Below are positions 21,780 to 33,959 of a stretch of 64,000 nt of DNA, piece by piece. This DNA comes from Leptasterias polaris. Lineage: Eukaryota > Echinodermata > Asteroidea > Forcipulatida > Asteriidae. Position numbers and translations under genes: made by a program. The DNA lies in assembly GCA_037783415.1 (NCBI GenBank), contig JAZGTN010000009.1:12896001-12960000 (forward strand), given 5' to 3'. Positions within the stretch are counted from its first letter, which is position 1; each line of letters begins with the position of its first letter. The notes beneath the pieces were generated by a model. The model worked only from the letters and a program-made list of their open reading frames with translations. It was not told the DNA's origin and did no database searches.

Positions 21780-22163
21780 TTAAAGGCAAAGTATACCTTT
21801 AATTTTTGGAGCCGCTCGATTGTCTTAATCCTACATAAATGTAGATGTATACAATAAAACTAACCTGTGCGAACTTCAGTTCAAAAGGAGGTAGCATTTT
21901 TGAGTTTTCGCCGAAAATCTGGATAGGTTATGTCCACGCAGGAAGAACAAATCGTAATAGGAACGCAGAATCTCAGAAACGTTTCATGCAGAAACGTTTC
22001 TCAGATTGACATTTGGTTCGAATCCGTTTCTCTAAAGCACACTAGAAGGGAATTGTTTCCCAAAATGCTATACATTAACAACAGCTGCATTGCTTCATAC
22101 CAAGCAAGTGGTTGTGGTCATTAATGTTTGGATCAATTACCAAAAGCTATATACCTTTGTTAC
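21780..22163 (+). mobile_element. MITE family D, copy 1
   Basis: Starts TTAAAGGCAAAGTATACC. Internal blocks are CAATAAAACTAACCTGTG, GGTTATGTCCACGCAGGAAG and the inverted pair CAGAAACGTTTC/GAAACGTTTCTCAGATT. The right end is worn (CAAAAGCTATATACCTTTG). Other copies: 12244-12575, 31330-31691, 48346-48744, fragment 51797-51950. Confidence 0.65.
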
Positions 22164-22356
22164 GGGCCCGCCAATTTTTGCAAGGTGAACTTTTTATTAC
22201 AGTTTTAATTCATCGCAGAGTTTATTAAGTTGATGTTGGTTTATTAATTATCGTTTTGTTTGTTTGGGGGAATTTTTGTTTGTTTTGTTGGGGTGTTGTT
22301 GTTTTAAGGTTTTTAAAGTTTTTTTCGTGTTACTGTTTTCTTTTTTCTTAGCCTAC

Positions 22357-22467
22357 CTTTAGAACCAAGTAGTTATTGTGGTGGGCAGCCAGGACAATTG
22401 GCGTCAGATCCGGGTGAAAATCGTCATTTTCGGGATGACATCCGATGATTGCTTTCCGAGCCTCTGG
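22357..22467 (-). CDS. trpc: TRPC-type cation channel, coding exon 3
   Basis: Exon of 111 nt (37 codons), phase 0 on both sides, with acceptor ttcttgcag and donor AAG|gtaggc. It encodes PEARKAIIGCHPENDD, then FHPDLTPIVLAAHHNNY and LVLK. This is the TRPC ankyrin segment usually written (D/S)P-D-(I/V/L)-TPI-(I/V)-LAAH, just before the linker. It joins in frame to TLLKYG at the start of the next exon, reproducing the usual ...(I/V)-x-LLLxxG helix. Direct splicing from exon 2 (ends SESLR) is in phase, but an extra small exon between them cannot be excluded. Confidence 0.88.
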
Positions 22468-23590
22468 CTGCAAGAACAAAGATCAGAAATTGAATTATTT
22501 GTTATTTATTTATCATACAAACATAATTATTTATATAACTCACACATATATTCTTGTCATTTGATTGGTGAACATTCGTCACGTGTCACCCTTTCTTTGC
22601 CATGTATTTACTGCTGCGACGTTGGACCATCGTAACCGTCATATATGGGAAAACATATAGGACGGGTTTTGACTTTTGATGCTCAATTCTCAGCGTCGTT
22701 CCCAAAACAATCGTTCCCGCTTACACGCCCATGACAACACAAGGTCGTGTCGTGGCGGACAAGGTTTGTATCTACATGGAGTCGCAACATTATTTAGAAG
22801 TTGTTTAAACAGAGTTTTTAGAGTTTGGGGAGGCAAGTTTCTGTAACTATGTTGTGTTTGTTGTAATTTTCAAATGACAAGGGTCTTGTGTGAGTTCTAT
22901 CAAACTGATATTAAATGCATTCCGTTCGTTCAGTCCAGATTTCACCCCAAGATTATAGTCTGCAACAATGCACTCACAAGCTTTCAATATTTGTATAATA
23001 GAACTTGTCTAACAACTACGGAGTGCCATGCAACTTTGGAAAACCTTCTCGTGTTGACATAAACAACTCACATGGCGATTCAAGCGAGAGGCATAATTTC
23101 TTCCACAACAGCAAGCATGTGTTCGGAAGTCATTATTACTTGTACAAACTCTCTCATTCAAGCACGACTTCATAATGCCCTCTGGAAACAAATTAAGAAC
23201 ATTTCTTTTTGAGTGGCTGACCTACATACGGTATGTGCTTTAATGTGTTTTTCCGCTGTTTGTGAATTTCGCTGATTTTCTGAAGGTGAAAACGTGGAAA
23301 TTTGATTAAAGTAGGACGAACATCGTGCTTGACTATTCCCAACCTAAAGACGTTGGTTCAGGACTACATGTATAAGGTCGTTGGTGCAGTCTGCACTAAT
23401 TACATCTTGCTTATTTTGAAGCTCCTGGTAAACGGAGTTGATGGCTCTCCCTTAAAGCCTATGTGCTACAATGTAGGTGGTGTATTCATTCTTAGTTGTG
23501 CGTGTGTTTCATGAGGAATTTGATGAGGTAAATGATAGATCTGAGCCCAATTTAATAGAGCCGCTCAAGCAAAACAAATAAAGCTTTTGC
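22468..23590. other. TRPC intron 2, nothing further recognised
   Basis: No exon-like or repeat signal was identified between exon 3 and the family E pair. Confidence 0.45.
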
Positions 23591-24290
23591 TTAAAAGGGC
23601 GGGTACAACATTGGTATTTTTGTCAAAGACCAGTATCCACACTTGATGTGTCCCAACATATACATGAAATAACAAACCTGTAGAAGTTTATAAGCTAAAT
23701 CAGTCTTCGGAGTCATGAGACAACAGAGTAAAACCCCTATTTATATATTTTCACTGTTTTCAAACATCGGATTTTATCACGCGTGATAAAGACTATTTGT
23801 TTTACTCATTTCCTAAAAACTATAGCATTTCAAGCAAAACTATTTCAAGGGAAGTTTTTCACCATGACCATCTTTATACCATGTAAGTTATGTGCAAATC
23901 TGTGAACAGTTATATTTTCAATCTAACCAATGTTGTACACACCCTATGTGTGCAAAACATAATAAAAATATAAATGTTCACAGATTTGCACACAATGACA
24001 TGATATAAAGTTGGTCATAGTGGGAAATTTTCCTTGAAATAGTTTTGCTTGTAATGCAATGGTTTCTGAGAAATGAGTAAAACGAAAAGTTTTGATCTTG
24101 CAAATCAAAAACTCAATGTTTGAAAACAGTGAAAACATTTAAGGGGATTTCCATCTATTTTCTCGTGATCCAATGACCGACTGAGCTTAACCTTTTCATA
24201 GATTTGTTATTTCTTGTGTATTGGGTCACACTTTGTGTGCATACTGGTCTTTGACAATTGTCAATGGTACACGTGTGCGTTAGCCCGGCG
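23591..24290. mobile_element. MITE family E, two copies tail to tail
   Basis: A plus-oriented copy (about 23591-23951, ending CAATGTTGTACACACCC) is followed at once by a minus-oriented copy (about 23952-24290). The two share CAAATCTGTGAACA, CCATGACCATCTTTATA and TTTTCACTGTTTTCAAACA-type blocks and together form a long imperfect inverted repeat. Confidence 0.6.
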
Positions 24291-24542
24291 TACATTGTCT
24301 AAATATGTTAAAAACTGGTAGGTGCCAGTTCACATCAACTTGCCCTATGGGGTACTCAAAAATGTGCAACCAACACTCACTCGTCACTAACTCTTTTTTT
24401 TTTTCAATGTTAAGTTAATTTTGAGTGAGTAAATATAATTTAATTTAACCATTAAACCAAAAGAACCCATAGTCCTTTTAAGCCTTCGAGAAAGACTCTA
24501 CAAGGGTTGAAACGCTTGTCAAATATTTTTTTGCATTGCTGG

Positions 24543-24931
24543 TTAAAGGGACACGTTGCCTTGGATCGGGCGAGTTGGTCTATAAAAAGCGTTTGTAACC
24601 GTTTGTTATAAAATGCATATGGTTAGAAAGATGTTTTAAAAGTAGAGTACAATGATCACATAAACATGCCTCGAAATTGCGTGGTTTTCCTTTTACATCG
24701 TGAAATAACACAGTCGGCCATTTTATGGAGTCAAATTTTTGACCCCACAAAATAGCGGACCGTGTTAGTTCGCAAAGTAAAAGGAAAACCACGCAATTTC
24801 GAGGCATATTTGTGTGGATCATTGTATTCTACTTTTAAAACATCTTTCTAACCATATGCATTTCATAACAAACGGTTACAAACGCTTTTTATAGACCAAC
24901 TCGCCCGATCCAAGGCAACGTGTCCCTTTAA
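24543..24931. mobile_element. MITE family B, full palindromic copy
   Basis: A 389-bp fold-back element. Almost the whole length is one inverted repeat with ends TTAAAGGGACACGTTGCC and its complement, flanked by TTAA. It could form a hairpin with arms of about 190 bp. Relatives: 10686-10792, 19673-21103, 1383-1515. Confidence 0.8.
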
Positions 24932-25353
24932 TGTTTGTTTTGTTTGGCCTCCATCTGACACCAATCGATCTGTAATTCTCTTGCAATGTTGACAAATTTA
25001 AGTCCTTTGTCTGATTTCTATGGTGAATGTTAGGTAGATCTCTGTACAAAACCGTGGTTTTTCCAATTTCACAATCGATTGACCGGTAACAATGGCGTCG
25101 AGGATAAAACAAATTATTGTTTTGGTTTTCACACCGATATAAATGCACTGCATTACTAAGTTCCCATCTCCCTAGGTGTTTGGCATTTCGGATATAGTTT
25201 TCAAATTCCATTTTGAAATTGCATAACATCACCTTTGTATACACTGCAAAAACCCGGGGTTTTAAAATTGACAAAATGTTGCATTGAAGTACATAGCGCT
25301 AGCACGGTGCCAACAAAGGGTACTCTGCGTTTTCACGAAGGGACAATTAATTT

Positions 25354-25578
25354 GTATGACCTATAGACGATGTGACCTCTGTTTACATTCTAACCGCCCT
25401 CTGTTGACAAGTCTTTTGTCCAAGTCATGTTCCGCCGGGCAAAAAGACGCGTAGTCATGGTAATATTGCGTGTACTTTCTAGCTGGCTGTCAAGTACACA
25501 AAGGTTTTGCCCGGCGACATGCGCGCGCATCATGTTATGATTTTCAAATGACGTCAGAGGTCACATCGTCTATATAAA
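25354..25578. mobile_element. MITE related to family H by its termini
   Basis: Ends TATAGACGATGTGACCTCTG and the complement CAGAGGTCACATCGTCTATA. The termini resemble family H but the interior is unrelated (GCCGGGCAAAAAGACGCG ... GGTTTTGCCCGGCG, a second inner inverted repeat). Confidence 0.65.
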
Positions 25579-26239
25579 TTTAAGTTTTCACGAACAGACA
25601 CTCGTCGTTTACATGAAACGCTCACGACGCGCTGCACACAGACCTTGTTTTGAAGTGTTCACGAAGAGAAACTTGTGTTTAACAGTTAATTACTCAATAA
25701 TTAAACTAACTATAATTAAAATAGCAACAGATTTGCATGATTTAAGATCTCGAGTTTCATGCTTGAAAAAATGTCAGCGTTTCAATGAAAAACAGTGTCT
25801 GAAACAGTGATTTCAAAAATAGCTTAACTTCAAACGCGGGTTTCTCCAAACATGAAAGTTTTGTTTAATGACGAAAATTGGCAAATCTAAATGTGCCTGT
25901 TCGTGAAAACGCAAAACCGATATAGTTTGGGAAAATGTTCCTTGTGCTAATTAGTGCAATTAGAAAAGTATAACGTTTTATCACTTGAAACTTGGGGGAA
26001 AATGTTGATTTCAATAGTAACATTCAAAACATGTAAAAACATTGATTTGCCAAAATGCATAATTGTTTCAGAAATTGCCTCTTCGTGAAAACGGTGACGA
26101 TATTATAGATACCAAAAAAATATACACTGGTGTTATTTTAATAATCTAAGATGTTAAATTTGATTATGTCTTCGGTATCCATAATATATGAAACAACACC
26201 CATGGTGTCAATTTTAACACCGCAATTTTTGCAGTGTAT

Positions 26240-26582
26240 ATATATAGACCATGTTACCTTTGTTTACAGAGTAGTGACCTTGTACATTATAATGCATTTG
26301 CTGACGGGCAAGATACTACACAGGCTATATGGGAAAACTTACATTTTGTGTCATAATTTTCACTTAAATTCAAAATTTACAAAAGCAACAGCTGTGCAGC
26401 TTTTGATGTGTTCCCCCCTTTCTTCATATCAAAAGTTGAGAAAAAATCAGACAGTGCAATCTCCATAAAACATAAGATTTGTTGTTATCCCATTGAGCAG
26501 TGTACAAAATGTGTCTGCAGGAAGTCCAGGCTCTGTGGCTCTTTTGTAAACATTGATATGTCACAGGTCACATGGTCTATAG
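26240..26582 (+). mobile_element. MITE family H, copy 1
   Basis: Ends TATAGACCATGTTACCTTTG ... GGTCACATGGTCTATA. Shares AGTCCAGGCTCTGTGGCTC and CAAAATTTACAAAAGCAAC with the inverted copy at 33960-34303. Confidence 0.7.
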
Positions 26583-26943
26583 TGACCCTTCGTTTGCAAG
26601 GTCGCATTGTTGCCAACCTTGGTTGGCATAACTACGGGCGACCTTCACTCAAAAAAGGAAAATAGCATCGTTATCATTTTGTACAGATGCTATCAAATCA
26701 CCATTAACATAATTGATAAATCAATTGTGCTATACTCAAAACAAAATGAAAAATATGATATGGCCTCGCGGTTCTACCCTAGCAGAGTTTCCCTCAAAAG
26801 AGCGATCTTTGCAAACACTTTCCGATATTTGAGGCCGCCCAATTAATGGTGGCCATAGTGGTTGTAAACAGAAGAAATTAGGTACTCAATAATAATTTTT
26901 TAACGTCATTGGAAAGAACCAATCTGCCTAATCCAAGTCAATT

Positions 26944-27083
26944 TTAAAGGGGCTGTGTCGTCCGAGCAGGCATGGAGTGTGTTATCAATCTACGGAGCGT
27001 GCGCACGCGTATAGCAACTGAGAGTTCACAATTCTATGTACAGCAACAAGCCTGCTTTGACCATGACGACATAGCCCCTTTAA
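26944..27083. mobile_element. MITE family C, 140-bp copy
   Basis: Ends TTAAAGGGGCTGTGTCGTC and the complement GACGACATAGCCCCTTTAA form an inverted repeat with TTAA flanks. It is too short to code. Confidence 0.75.
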
Positions 27084-27837
27084 CATGAAGTTAAAAACTT
27101 GTATCTGTATTCCATTTTTATAAGCACTCTATCTGTTGGACAAGTAGTGCATAGCAAAAATGCATTTGACCCACCCCTCTTTAATCACTTCACTAATAAG
27201 CCCTAACTCTTGACCTATGACCTCTTGCACCATACGCCACATGCGGTTACTTTCTGCTACGATCGCCATTGTGGAAATAAAATTGGAAGTACAAATTATG
27301 GTAAGCGTGTAAATGCCGCGTGGTCTAAAATGCCCACGCACTAACTGTGTAACACACGGTAACATTGACTTCCAAAATACCACAATCAAGATTATTGTGA
27401 TTTTGACGTCAGGTGAGTTTGGTCAATATGAACTAGTACCTTAACCCCCTCCAAGTTTGCCATAACAACACTAGCTGGCTTAGTCAAATACCGCACCCCA
27501 TTCCCTGAAAACTATCAATGGTTTTAGGGTTGATCACGTCTTACTTAATACCACACTGTACGGTGTCACAATACATGGTGACATAGCAGCATTATTATGA
27601 CAGCGTGGACGTTGAAAGCATTTACAGAGGAAACAATGTGACTCCTAATATAATACATTCCTATTGAAATCTCAGCAGACAAGGTTGTCTGTTCGTGCAT
27701 GAATATATTGCCTAGTCCGATGAATACGCCAAGGCTGTTAATGAATAAAGTGAACAGAATTTGTGAAAGTTCCACACAATAGGATGTACATTTAAGTTTG
27801 GAATTGTGAGATAGTGTCACTGTTCACTTTGAAAGTC

Positions 27838-28175
27838 TACGGAGTTCTGGAAGTGCCACCCAACTTGTTGATATCCACAGATAATTTACTGCAGAATGAT
27901 GACAACATAAACATTAAGTTGACAACATCACGAGATAATTTATATCGGGATGACGACATCCTGAAAGTAGAATAATTTATCTAGATCTTGGGTTCTCAAC
28001 ATTTTCCACGACGAATTATCTCGGGATGTCGTCATCTTACTTTAGGATAACGTTATCCCAAGATAAATCATATCAGGATGTCGTCACTTTATTTGTTAAT
28101 GATGTCACCATCCTGCAGTAAATTATCTAAGGATCTCAACATTTTGGATGGCCCTTCCATAGCTCCATAGAAGGG
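27838..28175. repeat. Family I repeat, copy 2
   Basis: Inverted ends ACGGAGTTCTGGAAGTGCC and GGCCCTTCCATAGCTCC. Several ATAATTTATCTCGGGATG / GACGACATCCTGA iterations lie between them. Confidence 0.55.
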
Positions 28176-28930
28176 ATCAATGCTATGACTTACAAACCCC
28201 AAAATCTCCTCCGCGTTGCAATGCGTAATCGTCCTCCCTTGTAAATGAAACGCGGCATTTCTACTCTCGACAAATTTCTGACTCCCAAAAATAAATGGCA
28301 AGCGAGGTAGACGGCGTGACGACAGTCAATACAGTGACACCAAAGCTGTACTTGAAGTAGAAGCCGAATGTCCTTGAGTTGAGCTAGTTAATTATGTGTG
28401 AAAAAATACACAGGTTGCAAACGAACTGTTGACCGCCCGGATAAAGACAAAATCTCTCTTATAGCTGACCCATTAACTGTGCGTTCATTCTGTGGGTATA
28501 GGTAAGCAGTGATAGGCAAATTTCGTGAGCAATGGAAATATTTTCAAGGACAATCAAATATTGAATTTAATTATTTGTCCAGCGATTTGTACATTAGTAC
28601 ACTTATAGTCACAACGCAATGTTTTGTTTGTTTTTTGTGGTGTTGATTTTTTTTTCAAATAAATTGTCAAATGCTGGATGTGCGTCACAAACTAAATTTG
28701 GAGTATGGGCAGCAAATTTTTCCAGTAACAAACGGCGATTACAAAAATTGGGTCATACTTTGCTAACGACACCGAAAAGATGTGGGGTAATTTTGTATCC
28801 AAAAGCCTGCTTAAGTCATATTATAAAGACGGTTATAGTAGTAAGCATCCTGAGAAATGAATTTGTGTTGATGAAGTGGCTCCGTTGATTAGAAGTTAAA
28901 ACATGTGACGTCAATTTTGAATCTCTAAAG

Positions 28931-29254
28931 ATCACAATAGATGGATTGCAATAGACGTCATTGGCCGCCATCTTTGATGAATTTGTGCACGCGTGAAGAG
29001 CTATCATTGGCCGAGAGTCGTGCGTAGCGCGTACACGCCTGCACTTGTCCATTGTTTTACATCAAAGATGGCGGTCAATGACGCGTATTGCAATCCATCT
29101 ATGGCCGCCATAGTTGATGACACGTTCACGCGTGAAAGCGGGCAATCATTGGCTGAGAATCGTGTGCAGCGCGTACATGATTTGCATGTTTCCATTGTTT
29201 ATCATCAAAGATGGCGGTCAATTACGTCATGCATGTGCAAAATCCATCTATTGA
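28931..29254. repeat. Tandem pair of hairpin units with YY1-like ends
   Basis: Two adjacent units of about 160 bp. Each has GGCCGCCAT(C/A)(T/G)TTGATGA near the start and TCATCAAAGATGGCGGTCA-type sequence near the end, separated by CACGCGTGAA and CGCGTACA(C/T) blocks. AATCCATCTAT recurs at the outer and inner boundaries. It looks like a fold-back MITE inserted twice or duplicated. Confidence 0.6.
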
Positions 29255-29827
29255 AAATTCCCTTGGTGTCTGTCTGAATGCTGGTACCCGGTAATAGTGG
29301 ACGGATACGATATCCTTGATGAATAACGTGAACGTTTTTTACTATTTTCACAACAAGTAAGCACTTTATTCGAATGAAACTATCCCGGGTGACTCTTATT
29401 GCATGTCTTTCTCGATATCAGAATTAACGCCAAATACCAGCTTTGATGATCCTTGCGGGATCCCGCCGGAGTACATTTGACCCCGCATTCTGTAAAACCA
29501 TGTGCCTGTCGTTATCCTTGCGGATAAAGACAGGGGACCAGTCTAACGATAACCCTACTTTTACCTGCATGGTAACGCCGCATTGGAGAAAAACGTTTAT
29601 ATTAAACCACAAATTGACAGTCACTCTAGATCTACCGGGTCAAAATTAAACTACTTCCGGGTATTGTCATATCGTGTGTGTATATTGTGATTGTTCGCGC
29701 TGCATGAATCTGCCGTACAATAGTTCCCATCATGCATCGCTACATTCTGAAGAAGAATTTGTACAAGCGACCATTGGGGCCGAGTGAATCCACTTAATAC
29801 CCTTAAGAATGACGTCACAACACTTAC

Positions 29828-29946
29828 CCGTAACGACTCGGAATGCTTGCATATTAACTGAACTGCATCAAGAAACTGTGTGTCTACCGCCCGCAAGAGG
29901 GCGTCGCCTAGTCTTGCGTCATTACTTAGGAGCAGCTTGATGATAA
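29828..29946 (-). CDS. trpc: TRPC-type cation channel, coding exon 2 (ankyrin repeats)
   Basis: Internal exon of 119 nt between a ...ctatatag acceptor and a |gtaagt donor. It enters in phase 1 and leaves in phase 0. Together with exon 1 it reads through a Leu codon into IIKLLLSND, then RLGDALLRAVD and FLDAVQLI. The GDALL-x-A block is highly characteristic of TRPC ankyrin repeats (family form GDALL-x-AI). It is too short to be noticed as an open frame and was found by looking for this motif between exon 1 and the TRP_2 exon. A copy of a repeat also present near 42253-42420 lies just below it at about 29667-29800. Confidence 0.88.
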
Positions 29947-30984
29947 CTATATAGAAAGAAGAAAAAGTGCATTAATCAAACATGATAGATGTTGTTGATG
30001 TAGTCAGCACTCAAAAAGAAACCGGTACCAATAGACTGTTTAAGTCGCGTGTATCGAAAAGAAAACAGCTCGAACGAATAAACATCTTTTTGAATTATAG
30101 TTCTATCGATCAACTTCTTGCAAAACAAAAATTCCCCTTTAGCAGTTTGCTACAAACACAAGGTTTTAGGCTAATGTTATAATACAACAAAATTAACATT
30201 GAAACAAAAATCAACTTGGGACGAGGATGCTTATTTTTTTGAAACCCCATTTTGTCAATCACGGCCGAATTTGTGCAAACAATCACAAAGGGATAACTGA
30301 ACGTCAGTTTGGCAACATTCTAAAAGTGCCAGTTCCATTTACGTTTGGTTTTTTTGTGTTTTTTATTTAAATTTTTTTTTTTTTATCAACACACTCATGA
30401 CGGATCCGTGCAAGTAAGTAGCAAATTATGGTTAGGACCAACTTGGTACCGGAAGTTCGAATACGCACGAGACTTGCGCAGTCTATTGGCTGACATAGGA
30501 TGACTGTCAATAATGCGCGATAATTAATTACCGGTATCCAACCTTGTTGTTTTGAACTGACCCTTCAACAGCCACAGTATAGATTTTATAGCGCGTGCAA
30601 AACCATTCAGGAGATAATAACGAACGTCAGCCAACAAGTCAAGTTCTTTGTGTTGTGTTTTCCCAAAACGTAAACACCTGTATTCCTTTGACATTTTCAC
30701 AGGTTCTGAAGTTGATGTGTCTCTTTAAACACGAGGAGATTGTGTTCGGGATTATGATTATGAGCCCAACATAAAAAATCTAAATCTAAACGACATTATT
30801 AATAAACACTATAGTACCTTTGCAAAGTGCATTGTACCTGCAAATATATAGAAATGATTGTTATTTGTCTAGGGCCAGGATTATGATGTCGGCGTGTGGA
30901 GAAGTGTTTCAAGCGTGTCGTGGCATCCAAACCGGTTTCAAGTTTTGAAAAAGCAGTTTTAGTGCATTGGACTTAAGTTATGGT

Positions 30985-31085
30985 ATCTAATTCATCAGGA
31001 TGTAGGGTTCGAATCCCGGTCATGAAAATGATGTCCTTGAGCAAGACAATTATATATATATATTCATTTAAGGCCTTGCTCGAAA
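30985..31085 (+). repeat. SINE fragment
   Basis: Only the B box (AGGGTTCGAATCCCGGTCAT) and the following TCCTTGAGCAAGACAATTA block are recognisable. Confidence 0.45.
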
Positions 31086-31329
31086 AATATCTGCCAATGA
31101 TATAAGTGGTAGATAAATAACAACCACAACAAAAGGAATTATTGCAGAGACCCAAGAGTGCAAAATTCACGTCCATCAGCCATGTACAATTGTGCGTGTT
31201 ATTATATGTATTTTGTGCCTTGACCATGGCATTATTATGCGAAAAGTATGTGTTTGTTTTTCGTTTTGAAACAGCAATATCTGTTAAAATTCTAACAAAG
31301 AAAACAGTCTCTTTACAAAATTTACTTTG

Positions 31330-31691
31330 GGACCATCACCGTTCGATTGTTTTAATCCTTTATAATTGAAGATAAACATACAATAAAACTAACCCGCGGA
31401 AATGTATTTTGGAAAGTGGTAGCGTTTTTGAGATATCGCTGAAAATCTGGAGCAGTTATGTCTACGCAGGAAGAATAATCTGTAATTGGAATACACAATC
31501 TGAGAAACGATTCATGCATGAAACGTTTCTCAGATTGACATTAATCTCTTTCTCTAAACCACATTTCTTAGAAGGAATTTGTTTCTCAAGATGGTACATA
31601 CATTATCAACAGCTGCAGTGCTTCTTACTAAACAAGTTTTTATGTTCCTTTATTTTTTAAATCATTACCAAAGGTATACACTCCCTTTAAT
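31330..31691 (+). mobile_element. MITE family D, copy 3
   Basis: Shares CAATAAAACTAACCC, GTTATGTCTACGCAGGAAG and the CATGAAACGTTTCTCAG palindrome. The right end GGTATACACTCCCTTTAA is intact; the left end is degraded. Confidence 0.6.
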
Positions 31692-31859
31692 AATAAATAC
31701 TGTTTCAAAAGTTTAACCTAGCAAATTATCGGCTAAAGTAGCTATACATGAACCAGTCGAAACAACATACTCGTTTTGACATTTCTCCGTTTGGTTCTGC
31801 TTAGACATTTTTATGCACGTACAAGCTTGAATTTGAGTCGCCGTTTTGTTTTACTTTAA

Positions 31860-32160
31860 CTTAAAACTGATTTTGGGTTGAACAAGGAAAATTGACTAGA
31901 GCGGGATTTGAACCAACGACCTCCGGATTGACGTGCCGGCGCTCTACCAACTGAGCTATCTAGCCCTATGATGGCGGTCTCCCTATTTTGTCAATATCCT
32001 TGTTCGGTGGGTGCCAGTCAGAAGCCATTCAACCGTAAACTGCCGTGTAGCCAAGGATCACACCCAAGTATACGATACAACCTGGGAAGCGGCAGCTAGG
32101 GGATCACCATAAGGGGATGCGACTTTTTATATCAGATATCAAATAATAAACCACAAGGGA
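31860..32160 (-). repeat. Repeat containing an internal tRNA-Asp/Asn-like sequence, copy 1
   Basis: On minus, a tRNA-like stretch at about 31893-31966 has TAGCTCAGTTGGTAGAGC, an anticodon loop ACGTCAA (GTC, Asp) and GGTTCAAATCCCGC, with a nearly paired acceptor stem. It sits inside a longer repeat rather than at its start: CTGACTGGCACCCACCG-type sequence precedes it and CAATTTTCCTTGTTCAACCC follows. Plus-strand relatives are at 52210-52470 and 52555-52800. Confidence 0.6.
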
Positions 32161-32292
32161 AACTGACTGGGTAAATTTTAAATGATTTTGGGTTGAACAA
32201 GGAAAATTGACTGTCGCTCTAGTCAATTTTCCTTGTTCAACCCAAAATCATTTAAAATTTACCCAGTCAGTTTCCCTTGTGGTTTATTATTT
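32141..32292. repeat. Perfect 72-bp inverted repeat with 8-base loop
   Basis: Arms 32141-32212 and 32221-32292 are exact complements by eye. They comprise AAATAATAAACCACAAGG ... GGAAAATTGACT and its reverse, separated by GTCGCTCT. The sequence is the tail of the 31860-32160 repeat duplicated head to head. Confidence 0.8.
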
Positions 32293-32340
32293 GTTAACTT
32301 AAAACTCTAAGATTATTTACAGTAGCATCTATTTCACAGG

Positions 32341-32731
32341 CTGGGTATAGTTTTGGTAATTACTCTACACGTTAATTACCATAAAACATACTTGGTAAGG
32401 AGCACTGACGAAGAGCTGTTGATGTTACAAAACATTGAGTGACACGACTTCGTCCGAAGTCGTAAAGTTTTAGAGAGAGGGGTAATTTCCACCCAAAAGA
32501 TTTGAATATGTGAAGGGCTTCTGACATGAAGCCATCATTCTCAGGCATCTGAAAGTACACAATTCTATGCAGCAAGGGTGGGGGTTTTTTCTTTCACTAT
32601 TTTCTTGCAACTTCGATGACTAATTAATCTCAAATTTCTACAGGTTTGTTTTTCTATGTATATGTTGGGAGGGATTCACCAAGTGAGGATACTTAACTTT
32701 GACAATTACCAAAATTATACAGTGCCTTTAA
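32341..32731 (-). mobile_element. MITE family A, diverged copy 4
   Basis: The same order of internal blocks as copies 2 and 3 (GGTAATTACTC, GAGCTGTTGAT, GGCATCTGAAAG, GTGTTTTTTC-like, CACAGGTTTGTT, AGTGCCTTTAA) with about one-quarter of positions changed by eye. The left terminus is degraded. Confidence 0.65.
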
Positions 32732-33959
32732 GCTCAACAGACCTGAATCATATGACAAACAGCTGTCTTGGTTTGCCGTGCATCCGAGCCAATGGAACTA
32801 AAATGAGACAGTAAGGTTGAAATAGTCTGTGCTCTTCCTGGTAGGTTCAACGGGAAGCAATCCGTGTTAAGGCGCACGACCATGCAGGCAAGGTCATTTG
32901 AAAATTAAATGTGATGTAAAACAACACGTATGCGAATGACTTTTTAAAATCGTTTTGATCAAAAGTAATTTTTTCCCCGTATTTTATAGTGACAAAGTGA
33001 CAGTCAGATATGGCATCTTTAAAAAAAAATCTAGTATAGGGACATTAGCGCTAAGTTCGTGTACATGTACATGGGTGTCGGAATATTTGACCCTTTCCCT
33101 TTTGGCATGGTGTACGTACATAAAACATACCGATACATGTACACAGAAATATCATTGCTGGAGATAATATTCGATTTGAGATTGAATGTGTTATACAGGG
33201 TTGCTATGGACGAAAAACATCATTTTCTTTCTTCATACTTCCGTAAGAAAATACTTCCGCTCTTAAAATCGAAGGCGTCGTCACCTGCCGTGCGTTGCTT
33301 CTTGAACGCGGACTCGACCTTCGAGTCAATAGGGCTTGCCAAATGTCTTATTGCAAGCAAAATCTCTTGATTTGAGGCATTTTCAGGAGTGGACATCATG
33401 TATTTCTCTTATTTTTGAACTGGACGAAATTTCGTGAAGCGAGGGTTATAGCTGCTCAACCGAGAATGATTTGAACAATACACATTCAGTGAATATAATT
33501 ATAGTACCATTTCCAAATGGATTACGTAATACGTAAGAATGCGCTCTAATGAGCGTCGTACACCTGCCGTACAATAACGACAAGAAAAATAACTGTTCAA
33601 TGCTAGTCTGAAATCTGTACCGATTATTAAGTTCATACCAGAACCATTTCTTTCTGTGAACTAATTCCCTCTGTATTTACATGCTAAAGTTGTGTGTGGG
33701 GTTTTTTTTCCTCCAGACTCACACAATGGATTAAGCTCAAATTTCCACAGGTTTGTTATTTCATGTATATCATATGGTTGGTCACACAAAACATGAACAC
33801 TATTTGCAACTATTTTGTCAGCGCTACCAATCCTGTATGATACCTTTTAGATCAATAACTATTAAATTCACAATACCAAATGGTCAACCTCCTTCACTAC
33901 GTCACGTCTTACCGCAGCCCCCCCCCCCCCCCCCCCCCCAGTCAATCAAATCATAATTT

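Noticed and set aside
28089..28301. Possible TRPC exon (70-residue minus frame with a gtaagt donor at its end)
   Set aside because: The residues do not resemble any TRPC segment and the true exon 2 was found at 29828-29946.
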